Shown here: positions 16,424-24,850 of the stretch, in pieces
How the letters are laid out: each line of letters begins with the position of its first letter
How positions within the stretch are numbered: the stretch's first letter is position 1
Source of the DNA: CAADGL01 sp964643885
GTDB taxonomy: Bacteria; Planctomycetota; Phycisphaerae; UBA1845; Fen-1342
Length of the DNA: 64,000 nt
NCBI GenBank assembly: GCA_964643885.1
Contig: CAZXUI010000002.1
Span: 62,001-126,000 of the forward strand
Direction of reading: 5' to 3'
The notes under the pieces: generated by a model
The model's database searches: none
What the model was told of the DNA's origin: nothing
Seen by the model: only the letters and a program-made list of their open reading frames with translations
Made by a program: the position numbers and the translations under genes

Positions 16424-18883
16424 ATGGGATCGACACCAGCCAGCCCCGACCGTACGCCGCCCGGGCTTCCGCACGCCCATGCCGCGTCCGTGGCCGAACT
16501 CAGCCTCTTCGCCCTCCGGGCGGAGTCGCTCCAGCCCGTGTTCGATTCCGCGGCCGCAAGCATCGCCGCCGCGCTTTCCGTTGATGGCGTCGGCGTCTAT
16601 GAGCTGTTTTCTGAGTCGTCGTTCACGCTGCGGGCCGGATCCGGCTGGAGCGCGGGGTTCCTCGGCGCGACGCCGCCGGGCGACATGTACAGCTCGCTCG
16701 CCGTCGCCATTGGAACCGACGACCCCGTCGTCTGGGGCGCCCAGACCTCCGACGCCGACGCGGCCGAGCCGGACCTCGGGCCGATTCCGACCGTGATGAG
16801 CGGCGCGGCCGCCCGGCTGATGGCCGGCGAGTGCCCCTTCGGCCTGCTGGCGGTGTTTTCGCGCCGCGTGCGACAGTTCCGGCCGGACGAGCTCGCCCTG
16901 CTGCGCTGGACCGCGGAAGTGCTCTCAGCCACCATCGGCCGCGTCCACGGCGAGCAGGCGCTTCGCGCGGGTCAGGAGCGGGTCCGCGCGGCTGTCGACA
17001 GCGCCGCGGTCATGATCTGGACCGGCGACACGCGCGGCCGCCGCGACATCTTCAACGAGCGCTGGCTCGAGTTCCGCGGGCGAACGCTGAGCGAGGAGTC
17101 GGGCGAAGGCTGGCTGCGCGGCGTTCACCCGCAGGACCGCCAGTCGCTCGAGCAGAAGCTTCGTGGCGCCTATTCACGTTTGCAGCCGTTCAACGTCGAG
17201 TACCGCCTGCGGCGGGCGGATGGGGAATATCGTTGGATCCTGGACCAGGGCTCGCCGCACATGGACGCGGACGGCCGCATCACGAGCTACAGCGGTGCTG
17301 CCACGGACGTGACCAGCCGGCAGCAGAGCGAGACGGCGGTGCGCGAGAGTCAGTCGTGGCTGGCGGGCGTGATCGCGTCGGCGATGGATGCGATTATCGC
17401 GATAGACGAAGACCAGCGGATCGTGCTTTTCAACCGCGCGGCCGAGCACGTCTTCCGCTGCGAGGCGGCGGACGTGCTGGGCGAGCCGATCGATCAACTG
17501 ATACCGGAGCGGTTTCGCGACGCGCATCGCGAGCACGTGCGCCGCTTCGGCGAGGGCGGCATCACGATGCGGCGGATGGGGCGCTTGCAGCCGCTCAGCG
17601 GCCTGCGGGCCGACGGCGAGGAGTTTCCGATCGAGGCATCCATCTCGCACGCCGAGTTCGGCGGAAAGCGCATCTACACGGTCATTCTGCGCGACATCTC
17701 GGAGCGGACGAAGCTCCAGGAGCAACTGCTGCACTCGCAGAAGCTGCTGAGCGTCGGCCGGCTGGCGGGCGGCATCGCGCACGATTTCAACAACGTGCTG
17801 ACGGCGATCTTCGGATACCTGGAGCTGATCCGCCAGCACCCGGACGCGACCGAGCCAATCCGCGCTGCGCTCGATTCGATCCGCGACGCGTCGCAGAAGG
17901 CCGCCGACCTGACCGCCAAGCTGCTCGCCTTCGCCCGCAAACAGGTGATCGAGCCGCGCGTCGTCGACCTGAACCAGCTGGTCCGCGGCGTCATCGGCAT
18001 GCTCTCGCGGCTGCTGGGCGAGCACATCGAGATCGTTCACCGCGAAGACCCGTCCTTGCCGCACGTGCGCGTCGATCCCGGACAGTTCGAGCACGTGCTG
18101 GTCAACCTGGCCGTCAACGCGCGCGACGCGATGCCGCACGGCGGCAAGTTCATTCTCGAGACGGCGACCGTCGAGATCGACGACGAGTTCACGCGCATCC
18201 GCCCGGAGATGAAGCCGGGCACGTACGCATTGCTCGCCGTCAGCGACACCGGAATCGGCATGGACCCGGTCACGCTCGAGCACTGCTTCGAGCCCTTCTT
18301 CACGACCAAGGACCGCGGTAAGGGAACGGGTCTGGGGCTGGCGAGCTGCCACGGAATCGTCAGCCAGGCCCGCGGACACATCTGGGTCTACAGCGAGCTC
18401 GGCCGCGGCACGACGTTCAAGATTCACCTGCCGGCCTGCCATGAGAAAAGCCCGCTCAAGCCCCGCAACGGCGGCCAGACAAATGTCCGCGGCTCGGAAA
18501 CCGTGCTGCTCGTCGAGGACGACGTGCTGGTCCGCGACGTGGCCGCCGGCGTGCTCCGCGACCGCGGCTACATCGTCATCGAGGCCGGCTCCGCCGGGCA
18601 GGCGCTCAAGCTCGCCGAACAGCACCGCGACCGCATCCATCTGCTGATCACCGACGTGGTCATGCCGGAGCTCAGCGGACCCGACCTGGCCGAGCGGCTG
18701 CGCAGCACCCACCCCACCACGCGCGTGCTCTACACCTCCGGCTACACCGACGACATGATCGCGCATCACGGCGTGCTCGAGGCCGGCGTCTGGTTCCTGC
18801 CCAAGCCCTTCACCCCGACCGGGCTCTCGCTCAAGGTTCGCGAGGTGCTCGACGCAGCCGCACCCGTCCCCGAAGCCCGCTGA
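16424..18883 (+). CDS. hybrid sensor histidine kinase (GAF-PAS-PAS-HisKA-HATPase-REC)
   Basis: 819 residues with no membrane helix, so probably cytoplasmic. A GAF-like domain (residues 20-160) is followed by PAS 1 (about 187-298, with a PAC-like RRADGEYRWILDQGS), PAS 2 (about 305-430, FNRAAEHVFRCEAADVLG), a HisKA helix pair with His453 in GGIAHDFNNVLTAIFGYLEL, a HATPase with N box NLAVNARDAMPHGG, DTGIGMD and GTGLGLA, and a C-terminal receiver whose phospho-acceptor is Asp744 in LLITDVVMPELSG. The input is unknown. It may signal to a separate Hpt or a response regulator outside the window. No close neighbour gives the signal away; araB follows 109 bases later. Confidence 0.93.
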   Translation: MGSTPASPDRTPPGLPHAHAASVAELSLFALRAESLQPVFDSAAASIAAALSVDGVGVYELFSESSFTLRAGSGWSAGFLGATPPGDMYSSLAVAIGTDDPVVWGAQTSDADAAEPDLGPIPTVMSGAAARLMAGECPFGLLAVFSRRVRQFRPDELALLRWTAEVLSATIGRVHGEQALRAGQERVRAAVDSAAVMIWTGDTRGRRDIFNERWLEFRGRTLSEESGEGWLRGVHPQDRQSLEQKLRGAYSRLQPFNVEYRLRRADGEYRWILDQGSPHMDADGRITSYSGAATDVTSRQQSETAVRESQSWLAGVIASAMDAIIAIDEDQRIVLFNRAAEHVFRCEAADVLGEPIDQLIPERFRDAHREHVRRFGEGGITMRRMGRLQPLSGLRADGEEFPIEASISHAEFGGKRIYTVILRDISERTKLQEQLLHSQKLLSVGRLAGGIAHDFNNVLTAIFGYLELIRQHPDATEPIRAALDSIRDASQKAADLTAKLLAFARKQVIEPRVVDLNQLVRGVIGMLSRLLGEHIEIVHREDPSLPHVRVDPGQFEHVLVNLAVNARDAMPHGGKFILETATVEIDDEFTRIRPEMKPGTYALLAVSDTGIGMDPVTLEHCFEPFFTTKDRGKGTGLGLASCHGIVSQARGHIWVYSELGRGTTFKIHLPACHEKSPLKPRNGGQTNVRGSETVLLVEDDVLVRDVAAGVLRDRGYIVIEAGSAGQALKLAEQHRDRIHLLITDVVMPELSGPDLAERLRSTHPTTRVLYTSGYTDDMIAHHGVLEAGVWFLPKPFTPTGLSLKVREVLDAAAPVPEAR

Positions 18884-18992
18884 CCGCCACCACCACCGGC
18901 CACCACCGACTATAGTGCACCGCCGGAACCGGCCGCACCGGCCAGCGCTGGCCGACGCGCTGCCGGGCCCGAACCGGCGATGCGAGGAATCC

Positions 18993-20705
18993 ATGAAACG
19001 CACCGGCAACCGCCGCTTCAGCCTCGGTCTGGACTTCGGCACCGAGTCCGCTCGCGCCGTGCTGGTCGACATCGCCAGCGGCGAAGAGATCGCGACTGCC
19101 GTGCACGCCTTCCAGCAGGGTGAGCGCGGCGTGATTCTCTCCAAGGACCCGAACCTGGCACGCCAGCACCCGCAGGACTGGCTCGACGCGATCGAGCGCG
19201 TCACGCGCCGCGTCCTGGCGGCCGCACGGCGCAGCGTCCGCGGCTTCTCGCCCTCGCACGTGATCGGCATCGGCGTCGACACGACCGGCAGCACCCCCCT
19301 GCCGCTGGACCGCGACGGCCGGCCGCTCGCGCTGGACCGCCGCTTCGCCCGCAATCCGGACGCGCTGGCTTGGCTGTGGAAGGACCACACGTCGATCGCC
19401 GAGGCGGCCGAGATCACCGAGCTGGCCCGGCGGATTCGCCCGCAGTTCGTCGCCAAGTGCGGCGGAACCTACAGCAGCGAGTGGTTCTTCAGCAAGATTC
19501 TGCACTGCCGGCGGTCGAGCCCGAGAGTCTTCGACGCGGCCTGGCTTTGGGCGGAGTGCGCCGACTGGATTCCCGCCGTTCTGACCGGCACGCAGGCCGC
19601 CGGCCGCTTTCAGATCGGCATCTGCGCCGCCGGCCACAAGGGACTCTATCACGAGGACTGGGGCGGATATCCCGACGAGGAGTTCCTCGCCCAGCTCGAT
19701 CCGAAGCTGGCGGAGCTGCGGCGGCGGCTTCCGGGCGGGGCGCGGACGATCGACTCGGCCCTTGGCGGACTGAGCGAAGAATGGGCCCGGCGCATGTCAC
19801 TTCCCGCCGGTACGCCCGTCGCCGTCGGCGCGATCGACGCACACCTCGGTGCGGTCGGCTCCGGCATCGCCCCCGGCACGCTCGTCAAGATCATCGGCAC
19901 CAGCACGTGCGACATGATGGTCGAGCCGCTCGACCGCAAGCTGCCCGACGTGCCGGGCGTTTGCGGCATCGTGCCGCAGAGCATCCTGCCCGGTCACTAC
20001 GGACTGGAGGCCGGCCAATCCGCCGTCGGCGACATCTTCAACTGGTTCGTCAACTACCTTCAGCCCGGCGGCGCGAAAGCCGGCTCGCACCAAGCCCTCA
20101 CAAAGGAAGCCGCCAGGCTCCTGCCGGGACAGTCCGGTCTGCTCGCGCTCGACTGGAACAACGGCAACCGCACGATCCTGGTCGACCAGCGCCTGACGGG
20201 CCTGCTCATCGGCCAGAATCTCTACACCCGCCCGGCCGATATCTACCGCGCGCTGATCGAGGCCACCGCCTTCGGCGCCCTGACGATCATTCGCCGGGTC
20301 GAGGAATACGGCCTGAAGATCGAGCAGGTGGTCAATTGCGGCGGGATCGCCGAGAAGAACCCGCTCGTGATGCAGATCTACGCCGACGTGCTCGGCCGGC
20401 CGATGAAACTGGCCGGCTCACAGCAGACCTGTGCGCTCGGCGCGGCGATCGCGGGGGCCGTGGCGGCCGGGCCGGCTCGCGGCGGACATGCGACGGTTGC
20501 CGCGGCACAGAAAGCGATGACCTCGACGCAGCGGAAGGTCTACCGGCCCAGTGCGGCCGCGCATCGCGTCTACACGCAGCTCTACGAGCTTTACCGCATT
20601 CTGCACGACGCATTCGGCACGCGCGAATGGAGCGGCAGCCTGCACCAGGTGATGAAACGCCTGCTGGACATTCGCGCCGCGACGCGAGAGCAGGTGAGCA
20701 GGTGA
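18993..20705 (+). CDS. araB: FGGY-family ribulokinase
   Basis: 570 residues from the ATG at 18993 (GAGGAATCC upstream). FGGY kinase fold: N-terminal phosphate loop GLDFGTESARAVLVD, GIGVDTTGSTPLP in the first half, and GTSTCDMM and GGIAEKNPLVMQIYADVLG in the second. The extended wording (SEWFFSKILH, WLWKDHT, WAECADWIPA) is that of bacterial ribulokinases, which phosphorylate L-ribulose and related ketopentoses. No araA or araD is beside it, so the substrate is not proved. The gene end runs into the tandem repeat at 20701. Confidence 0.85.
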   Translation: MKRTGNRRFSLGLDFGTESARAVLVDIASGEEIATAVHAFQQGERGVILSKDPNLARQHPQDWLDAIERVTRRVLAAARRSVRGFSPSHVIGIGVDTTGSTPLPLDRDGRPLALDRRFARNPDALAWLWKDHTSIAEAAEITELARRIRPQFVAKCGGTYSSEWFFSKILHCRRSSPRVFDAAWLWAECADWIPAVLTGTQAAGRFQIGICAAGHKGLYHEDWGGYPDEEFLAQLDPKLAELRRRLPGGARTIDSALGGLSEEWARRMSLPAGTPVAVGAIDAHLGAVGSGIAPGTLVKIIGTSTCDMMVEPLDRKLPDVPGVCGIVPQSILPGHYGLEAGQSAVGDIFNWFVNYLQPGGAKAGSHQALTKEAARLLPGQSGLLALDWNNGNRTILVDQRLTGLLIGQNLYTRPADIYRALIEATAFGALTIIRRVEEYGLKIEQVVNCGGIAEKNPLVMQIYADVLGRPMKLAGSQQTCALGAAIAGAVAAGPARGGHATVAAAQKAMTSTQRKVYRPSAAAHRVYTQLYELYRILHDAFGTREWSGSLHQVMKRLLDIRAATREQVSR

Positions 20706-20751
20706 CACGTGGCAGGCGACACGTGACAGGTGACAGGTGACAGGTGACAGT
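20701..20751. repeat. GACAGGT tandem repeat
   Basis: Three to four contiguous copies of the seven-base unit GACAGGT and near copies (GACACGT). It is the inverted-orientation counterpart of the CACCTGTCA run at 3511-3571. The stop codon of the ribulokinase gene lies inside its first unit. The rest of the gap to 20935 has no gene. Confidence 0.85.
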
Positions 20752-20935
20752 CGGGCGGGCGTCGCTGCCCGCCGGCGACGACCCGGGCCCGGCCTGCTCT
20801 GACGCGCGGGTGATGTCCGTCGTGAAGACTGCATAATGGCTCGGCGAGCGCGGGGCACCCGTCCGCCGTAAATCGGGGTGAGTTGCGCGCGAGACGCCCG
20901 CGCTCCCCATGTCGCGGGACTATGGACCCGCTGAA

Positions 20936-21583
20936 CTAATCGCCGATGTTCACCGTCATCTCGCCGATCACGATCGGATCGGCCCCGCCGCATGCCTCCA
21001 TGACCTTGTCCCCCATCCGCGCCGCCGGCAGGTTGTCGATCATCACATTCGTGCTGCCCTTGGTCACGAAACCCGGTCCGTGCGGCGGAATCGGCGTCGG
21101 CAGCGGACAGATGTGCATGTCGGCCAGGCCGGCCATGCTCGACATCACCGCGCTGGCGGCCGCGGCCATCGCCGCCTTCATCCCTTGCGTGTAGGCCTGA
21201 TCGGCCGCCGGCTGGCCGCCCGGCGCCGCCGACGCGGCCGTCCAGGCCGTCGTCAGCGTCGCATTCGTGGCCGTCACCGTGGCGATTTGTGAACCGGCCG
21301 TCGCGGCCGTGCCGGGGCTGCCGGCCGCGGCCGCCTGGCCCCCCACCTGGCCGAGCCCCTGGGTGATCTGGGCGAAGTCCGCTGCGGCGCTGGCCGGGTT
21401 CATCATCGGCTTGGACATGAAGCTCTGCATCGCGTTGGAGAGGCCGTCGACGGCCGCCTGCATCGAGGCCGGCAGGGCGCGCCAGGCGGGCTTGTTGCCG
21501 ATCAGCACGGTCAGGCTGCCCGGTCCGGGCGCGAGCGGGTTTCCGTGTGCCGTGTTGTCTGATATTCGTGCAGCGGCGGGCAT
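20936..21583 (-). CDS. PAAR-domain protein (spike tip)
   Basis: 215 residues from the ATG at 21583; AGGAG lies eight bases upstream, too close to the GTG at 21592. The sequence is a split PAAR-type layout: an N-terminal PAAARISDNTAHGNPL strip, a central Ala-rich helix region, and a C-terminal part with MHICPLPTPIPPHGPGFV, GSTNVMIDNLPAARMGDKVM and IVIGEMTVNIGD. PAAR proteins cap the VgrG spike of type VI and related contractile systems and often carry effectors. Last gene of the tip island. Confidence 0.8.
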   Translation of the reverse strand: MPAAARISDNTAHGNPLAPGPGSLTVLIGNKPAWRALPASMQAAVDGLSNAMQSFMSKPMMNPASAAADFAQITQGLGQVGGQAAAAGSPGTAATAGSQIATVTATNATLTTAWTAASAAPGGQPAADQAYTQGMKAAMAAAASAVMSSMAGLADMHICPLPTPIPPHGPGFVTKGSTNVMIDNLPAARMGDKVMEACGGADPIVIGEMTVNIGD

Positions 21584-21665
21584 GGTGATCACTCCTGGGT
21601 CGACATCCTCGCGTCGAGCGTCGATTTCAACTTCAATCTATCCCTCGCGGCCGGGCGGACGCGCC

Positions 21666-22730
21666 CTAGTGCGTGCGGTACACCCAATCGTCCCGCACGG
21701 CCAGCAGATTCGCACCCGTATCCTCGACTGTCTCGAGGAAGTCCCTCTCGTCCTGCTGAAGCGGCACACCCAGGAACTCGACCGCCCGCAGCGCCTTGGC
21801 CCGCAGCAGGTCGTGTTCCTCGCGCACGTCCGGGCGCGGCGCGGCATGCTTCTGCGCGATCGAACGCAGCTCTGCGACGGCCGCGTCGCGCGCCGCCGCG
21901 TCCCCGCCGCGCAGCCGGGCCAGCTCGAATCCGGCCCATTCTTCCAGATCGGGCGTGGCATCCTCGTGCTTCCCGAGGTAAAGCTGCACGAGCGACACCG
22001 ACCGCGTTTTGGCGTCCTGCTTCTCCAGTTTCGCCCGAAGCGCCGCCGCCTCACGCAGCGCCTTGAGCCTCAGGTTCACGAACTCCTCGAGCTCCGCCTC
22101 CTGCTGCCGCAGCGTGGCCACCTGGCCGTGCTGACCCGCGGACTGTGCGGCGGACATTTGCTGTGCCAGCGCGGCCCGCCGCGTCGTCGCCCACTGCTCC
22201 AGCGCCTTGACGGCATCCTGTGTCCCCAGCGCAAAGCCGGCGTCCGCAAAGGCCGTCCGCAGGGAGTCGTCGAACGCCCGCGAGAGCATCGTCTGGTAGT
22301 TACGCTGCGCTAGTTGCACGGCCGCCGCATCGCCGAGTGCGACCGTTCCCGAGATCGCCAGCGAGGAGCGCACGAAATCGCGCGGCTCCTGCTCAGGCAG
22401 GCGCAGCAGGCCGGCAAACACGGTCGCCGCCGGCTTCAGGTCATACAGCCGCGCCAGGCGGACCAGCTTCGTCAGCCGCACCGCGCTGGTCGTCGGCAGC
22501 GTCTGATCCTGCACAAATTTGAGCACCTCGTCCTCCGGCAGCCCCGTCGGGATCGGAACCGCCTGGTACTTCGCGCTGGTCGTCAGATACGCCGTCAGGC
22601 GCTCCTGAGGATTGCTCACCACGGCCATGGTCCTACTCTCCGTTTCGCTCCTGCCGGAATCCTGCGCGCAGGCCCCGCTGAACAGCGCCAGCAGCACACC
22701 CAGCCCGATCCAGCTCGACTGTCGCATCAT
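21666..22730 (-). CDS. exported alpha-helical protein of the VgrG island
   Basis: 354 residues from the ATG at 22730, which overlaps the stop of the upstream gene as TGATG. The N-terminus is a signal peptide with a possible, imperfect lipobox (LALFSGACAQ). The rest is almost wholly helical and charged, with repeated helix-turn-helix-like stretches (EFLGVPLQQDERDFLETVED at the end). No family is recognised. Translational coupling to the LysM-zincin gene suggests it works with it, perhaps as an accessory, adaptor or immunity-like protein. Confidence 0.65.
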   Translation of the reverse strand: MMRQSSWIGLGVLLALFSGACAQDSGRSETESRTMAVVSNPQERLTAYLTTSAKYQAVPIPTGLPEDEVLKFVQDQTLPTTSAVRLTKLVRLARLYDLKPAATVFAGLLRLPEQEPRDFVRSSLAISGTVALGDAAAVQLAQRNYQTMLSRAFDDSLRTAFADAGFALGTQDAVKALEQWATTRRAALAQQMSAAQSAGQHGQVATLRQQEAELEEFVNLRLKALREAAALRAKLEKQDAKTRSVSLVQLYLGKHEDATPDLEEWAGFELARLRGGDAAARDAAVAELRSIAQKHAAPRPDVREEHDLLRAKALRAVEFLGVPLQQDERDFLETVEDTGANLLAVRDDWVYRTH

Positions 22731-24781
22731 CACCACGGATCCAGCAATACCGGGTTCCTCGTACGCAACAACTGCACCGGGTTGCCCGTCAGCCCGCTGT
22801 CGAACGTGATCGGGTTGCTCGCCGGCGGGTCGCTGATCCGCTTCGGGCCCGTCGCCGGAATCGGCGCACCGACCGTCGCGAACATCAGCTCGCTGCCCTC
22901 GTTCGCGTGATTCGCATCCAGCAGGATATGTCCCGCCTCGTGCGCCGTCACCGTGAAGTGCGCCTGGTCACTCAGCAGCGTGTTGCCCAGCACGACGGCC
23001 GAGTTGATCATCGACGCGATCGGGCGCCGGCTGGCCGCCTGACGCGCGTTGGGCGTGAACGCCTCGCCCAGCGTGTTGCTCCCGGCTGGGAAACTGTTGA
23101 TCACGAACAGGTCGATGCGGTCGGTGCCCGTATCGAAGTTCTTGATCAGCGCCCGCTCGTGCAGCGTGCCGACGTGCGAGTCGTTGTTCCCGAACTCCGT
23201 CTGAAGCCCGCCCGTCACGCGGCCGACCGTGACCGGATGCCGCGGATCGTCGCTCGTGACCACCGTGATGACGATATTCTGCGCCTGCGAATCCCCCACG
23301 AGCAGGTCGGCCGAGCCGATCGCCTGGCCGATGATCCGCGGATTCTCGCTCGCGTCGACGCGCAGGCCCGCCCCGAACGCCGCCCGGATCGCGTCGCGCA
23401 GGTCGTTGGCCGTGGCGATCGGCAGCACGTTCGGCCGGGTCTGAATCTCCACCGTGTGCACCGTACCGTCGACGTCGATCCTCACGGCGATGCGGCGATT
23501 GCCGCGGGCCCGCCGCCCGTTGCCATCCGCGATCGCGATCAGGTTGCCGACCGGCTGGACCAGCCGCGGGCCCTCGACCAGGCGGAAGCCCATGTGGGCC
23601 TGTGCATAAACGCCGCGGACGAAACGGCGGAATCCGTCGCGGGCCTGGTCGGTCGTGATCACGCCGGCCCCGTCACGCGCGGTCCGCAGCACGTGCAACC
23701 CGAAACGAACGCGCCGCTGCCGCGCCAGGTCGCAGACCGGAAGCTCCGCCGTCACCCGGCAGCGCGCATCCGGCGGCGCCGGGCAGCCCTCAAGCACATA
23801 CTCCGCCAGAATCGTCTGATCCAGAATCTCCACCACGCCGTCGCCCGCCTGAACCATGTCCGTCGTCAGAATCGTCTGGAGCGGGCGGGCCGCCTTGTCC
23901 GTGTTGTCGACCACCAGCCGCAGATAGCACGTGCGAAAGCGGGTCGTGGTCGACATCCGCTCGACCTTCGTCGCCAGCCCGCGCCGGCCACGCTCCGAAT
24001 TCGGATCGGTCCGCGAGCCGGGAAAGTCCGTGATCCCCGTCAGCGTCCCGGCCGCGTCATATTGCGGGCGGCGGGCCTCGACGTGAACGTCCAGCTCCTT
24101 GCTCTTCGAGCGCGCGTCATGCACCTCCACCTTGAACGCATCCTCGTCGGCGTGCGCGTTGGCGTCGAAGGTGCGATGAGTCTCGTTGACGAAGTTCGCC
24201 TGGCGGTTCCGCCCGGCCCGGTCCGGCCGGTAGTTGCTCACATTGAGCTCGTCGAGCGTTGGGTCGCGGTCGAAGGGCAGATCCGGCGAGCCGTGCACAA
24301 AGCGGATCGACGCGATCGGCTCGCCCGCACGGACGAACTCATGCACCAGTTCGGTCGCGCCCGCGTCCTGTCCTTCCTGCTTCGGCGGAATCGTCACCAC
24401 GTCGCCCGGCCGCAGCGGGCGGTTGGCGATCGCCGCGTTCGCCGGATGCGCCCGCAGCGGCGCACAGTTGGGGAAACCGTGCTGGGCGGCGATGTTGCAG
24501 AGTGTGTCGCCCGGCCCGGCCACGACCGTGTCGGGCCCCGGCGGCGGAGGCGGCGGAGGCGGCGGCGGGGGCGGCGGCGGGGGCGGCGGCGGAACCACCG
24601 GCCCGGGCTGATCCGGAATCATGACGATGTCGCCGGGGAAGATCTTGTTCGGGTCCGGACGCTTGGCCCGGAACTCGGCGTTGTCCTCATGGAAGTAGAT
24701 ATCGCGCCAGCTCTCGAAGCCGTGCTGCTCCGCGATCTTCTGCAACCAGTCGCCGGGTTGAACCGTGTACGGTGTCGACAT
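22730..24781 (-). CDS. LysM-zincin fusion protein of the VgrG island
   Basis: 683 residues. Residues 1-55 are a LysM domain (YTVQPGDWLQKIAEQHGF, PGDIVMIP). A run of about 18 prolines follows (24541-24596 on the plus strand), then a second LysM (VVAGPGDTLCNIAAQHGF, LRPGDVVTIP). The last 550 residues are of unknown fold; His614-Glu-Ala-Gly-His618 in TAHEAGHILLDANH is a zincin motif with His625 as a possible third ligand, and the Glu/Asn of NHANEGSELMFA nearby. Typical metallopeptidases of this type are secreted. The position between vgrG and the PAAR gene suggests an effector or a spike cargo (inference). There is no signal peptide, as expected for cargo exported by a spike rather than by Sec. 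The start ATG at 24781 is 69 bases after vgrG. Confidence 0.75.
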   Translation of the reverse strand: MSTPYTVQPGDWLQKIAEQHGFESWRDIYFHEDNAEFRAKRPDPNKIFPGDIVMIPDQPGPVVPPPPPPPPPPPPPPPPPPGPDTVVAGPGDTLCNIAAQHGFPNCAPLRAHPANAAIANRPLRPGDVVTIPPKQEGQDAGATELVHEFVRAGEPIASIRFVHGSPDLPFDRDPTLDELNVSNYRPDRAGRNRQANFVNETHRTFDANAHADEDAFKVEVHDARSKSKELDVHVEARRPQYDAAGTLTGITDFPGSRTDPNSERGRRGLATKVERMSTTTRFRTCYLRLVVDNTDKAARPLQTILTTDMVQAGDGVVEILDQTILAEYVLEGCPAPPDARCRVTAELPVCDLARQRRVRFGLHVLRTARDGAGVITTDQARDGFRRFVRGVYAQAHMGFRLVEGPRLVQPVGNLIAIADGNGRRARGNRRIAVRIDVDGTVHTVEIQTRPNVLPIATANDLRDAIRAAFGAGLRVDASENPRIIGQAIGSADLLVGDSQAQNIVITVVTSDDPRHPVTVGRVTGGLQTEFGNNDSHVGTLHERALIKNFDTGTDRIDLFVINSFPAGSNTLGEAFTPNARQAASRRPIASMINSAVVLGNTLLSDQAHFTVTAHEAGHILLDANHANEGSELMFATVGAPIPATGPKRISDPPASNPITFDSGLTGNPVQLLRTRNPVLLDPW

Positions 24782-24850
24782 CGCTCTGTTTCGCCCCGCT
24801 ACAGTGCCTGCGCGCGTCGCGCCTGTTTCGTCCCAGTTGAGACCCGCTGC

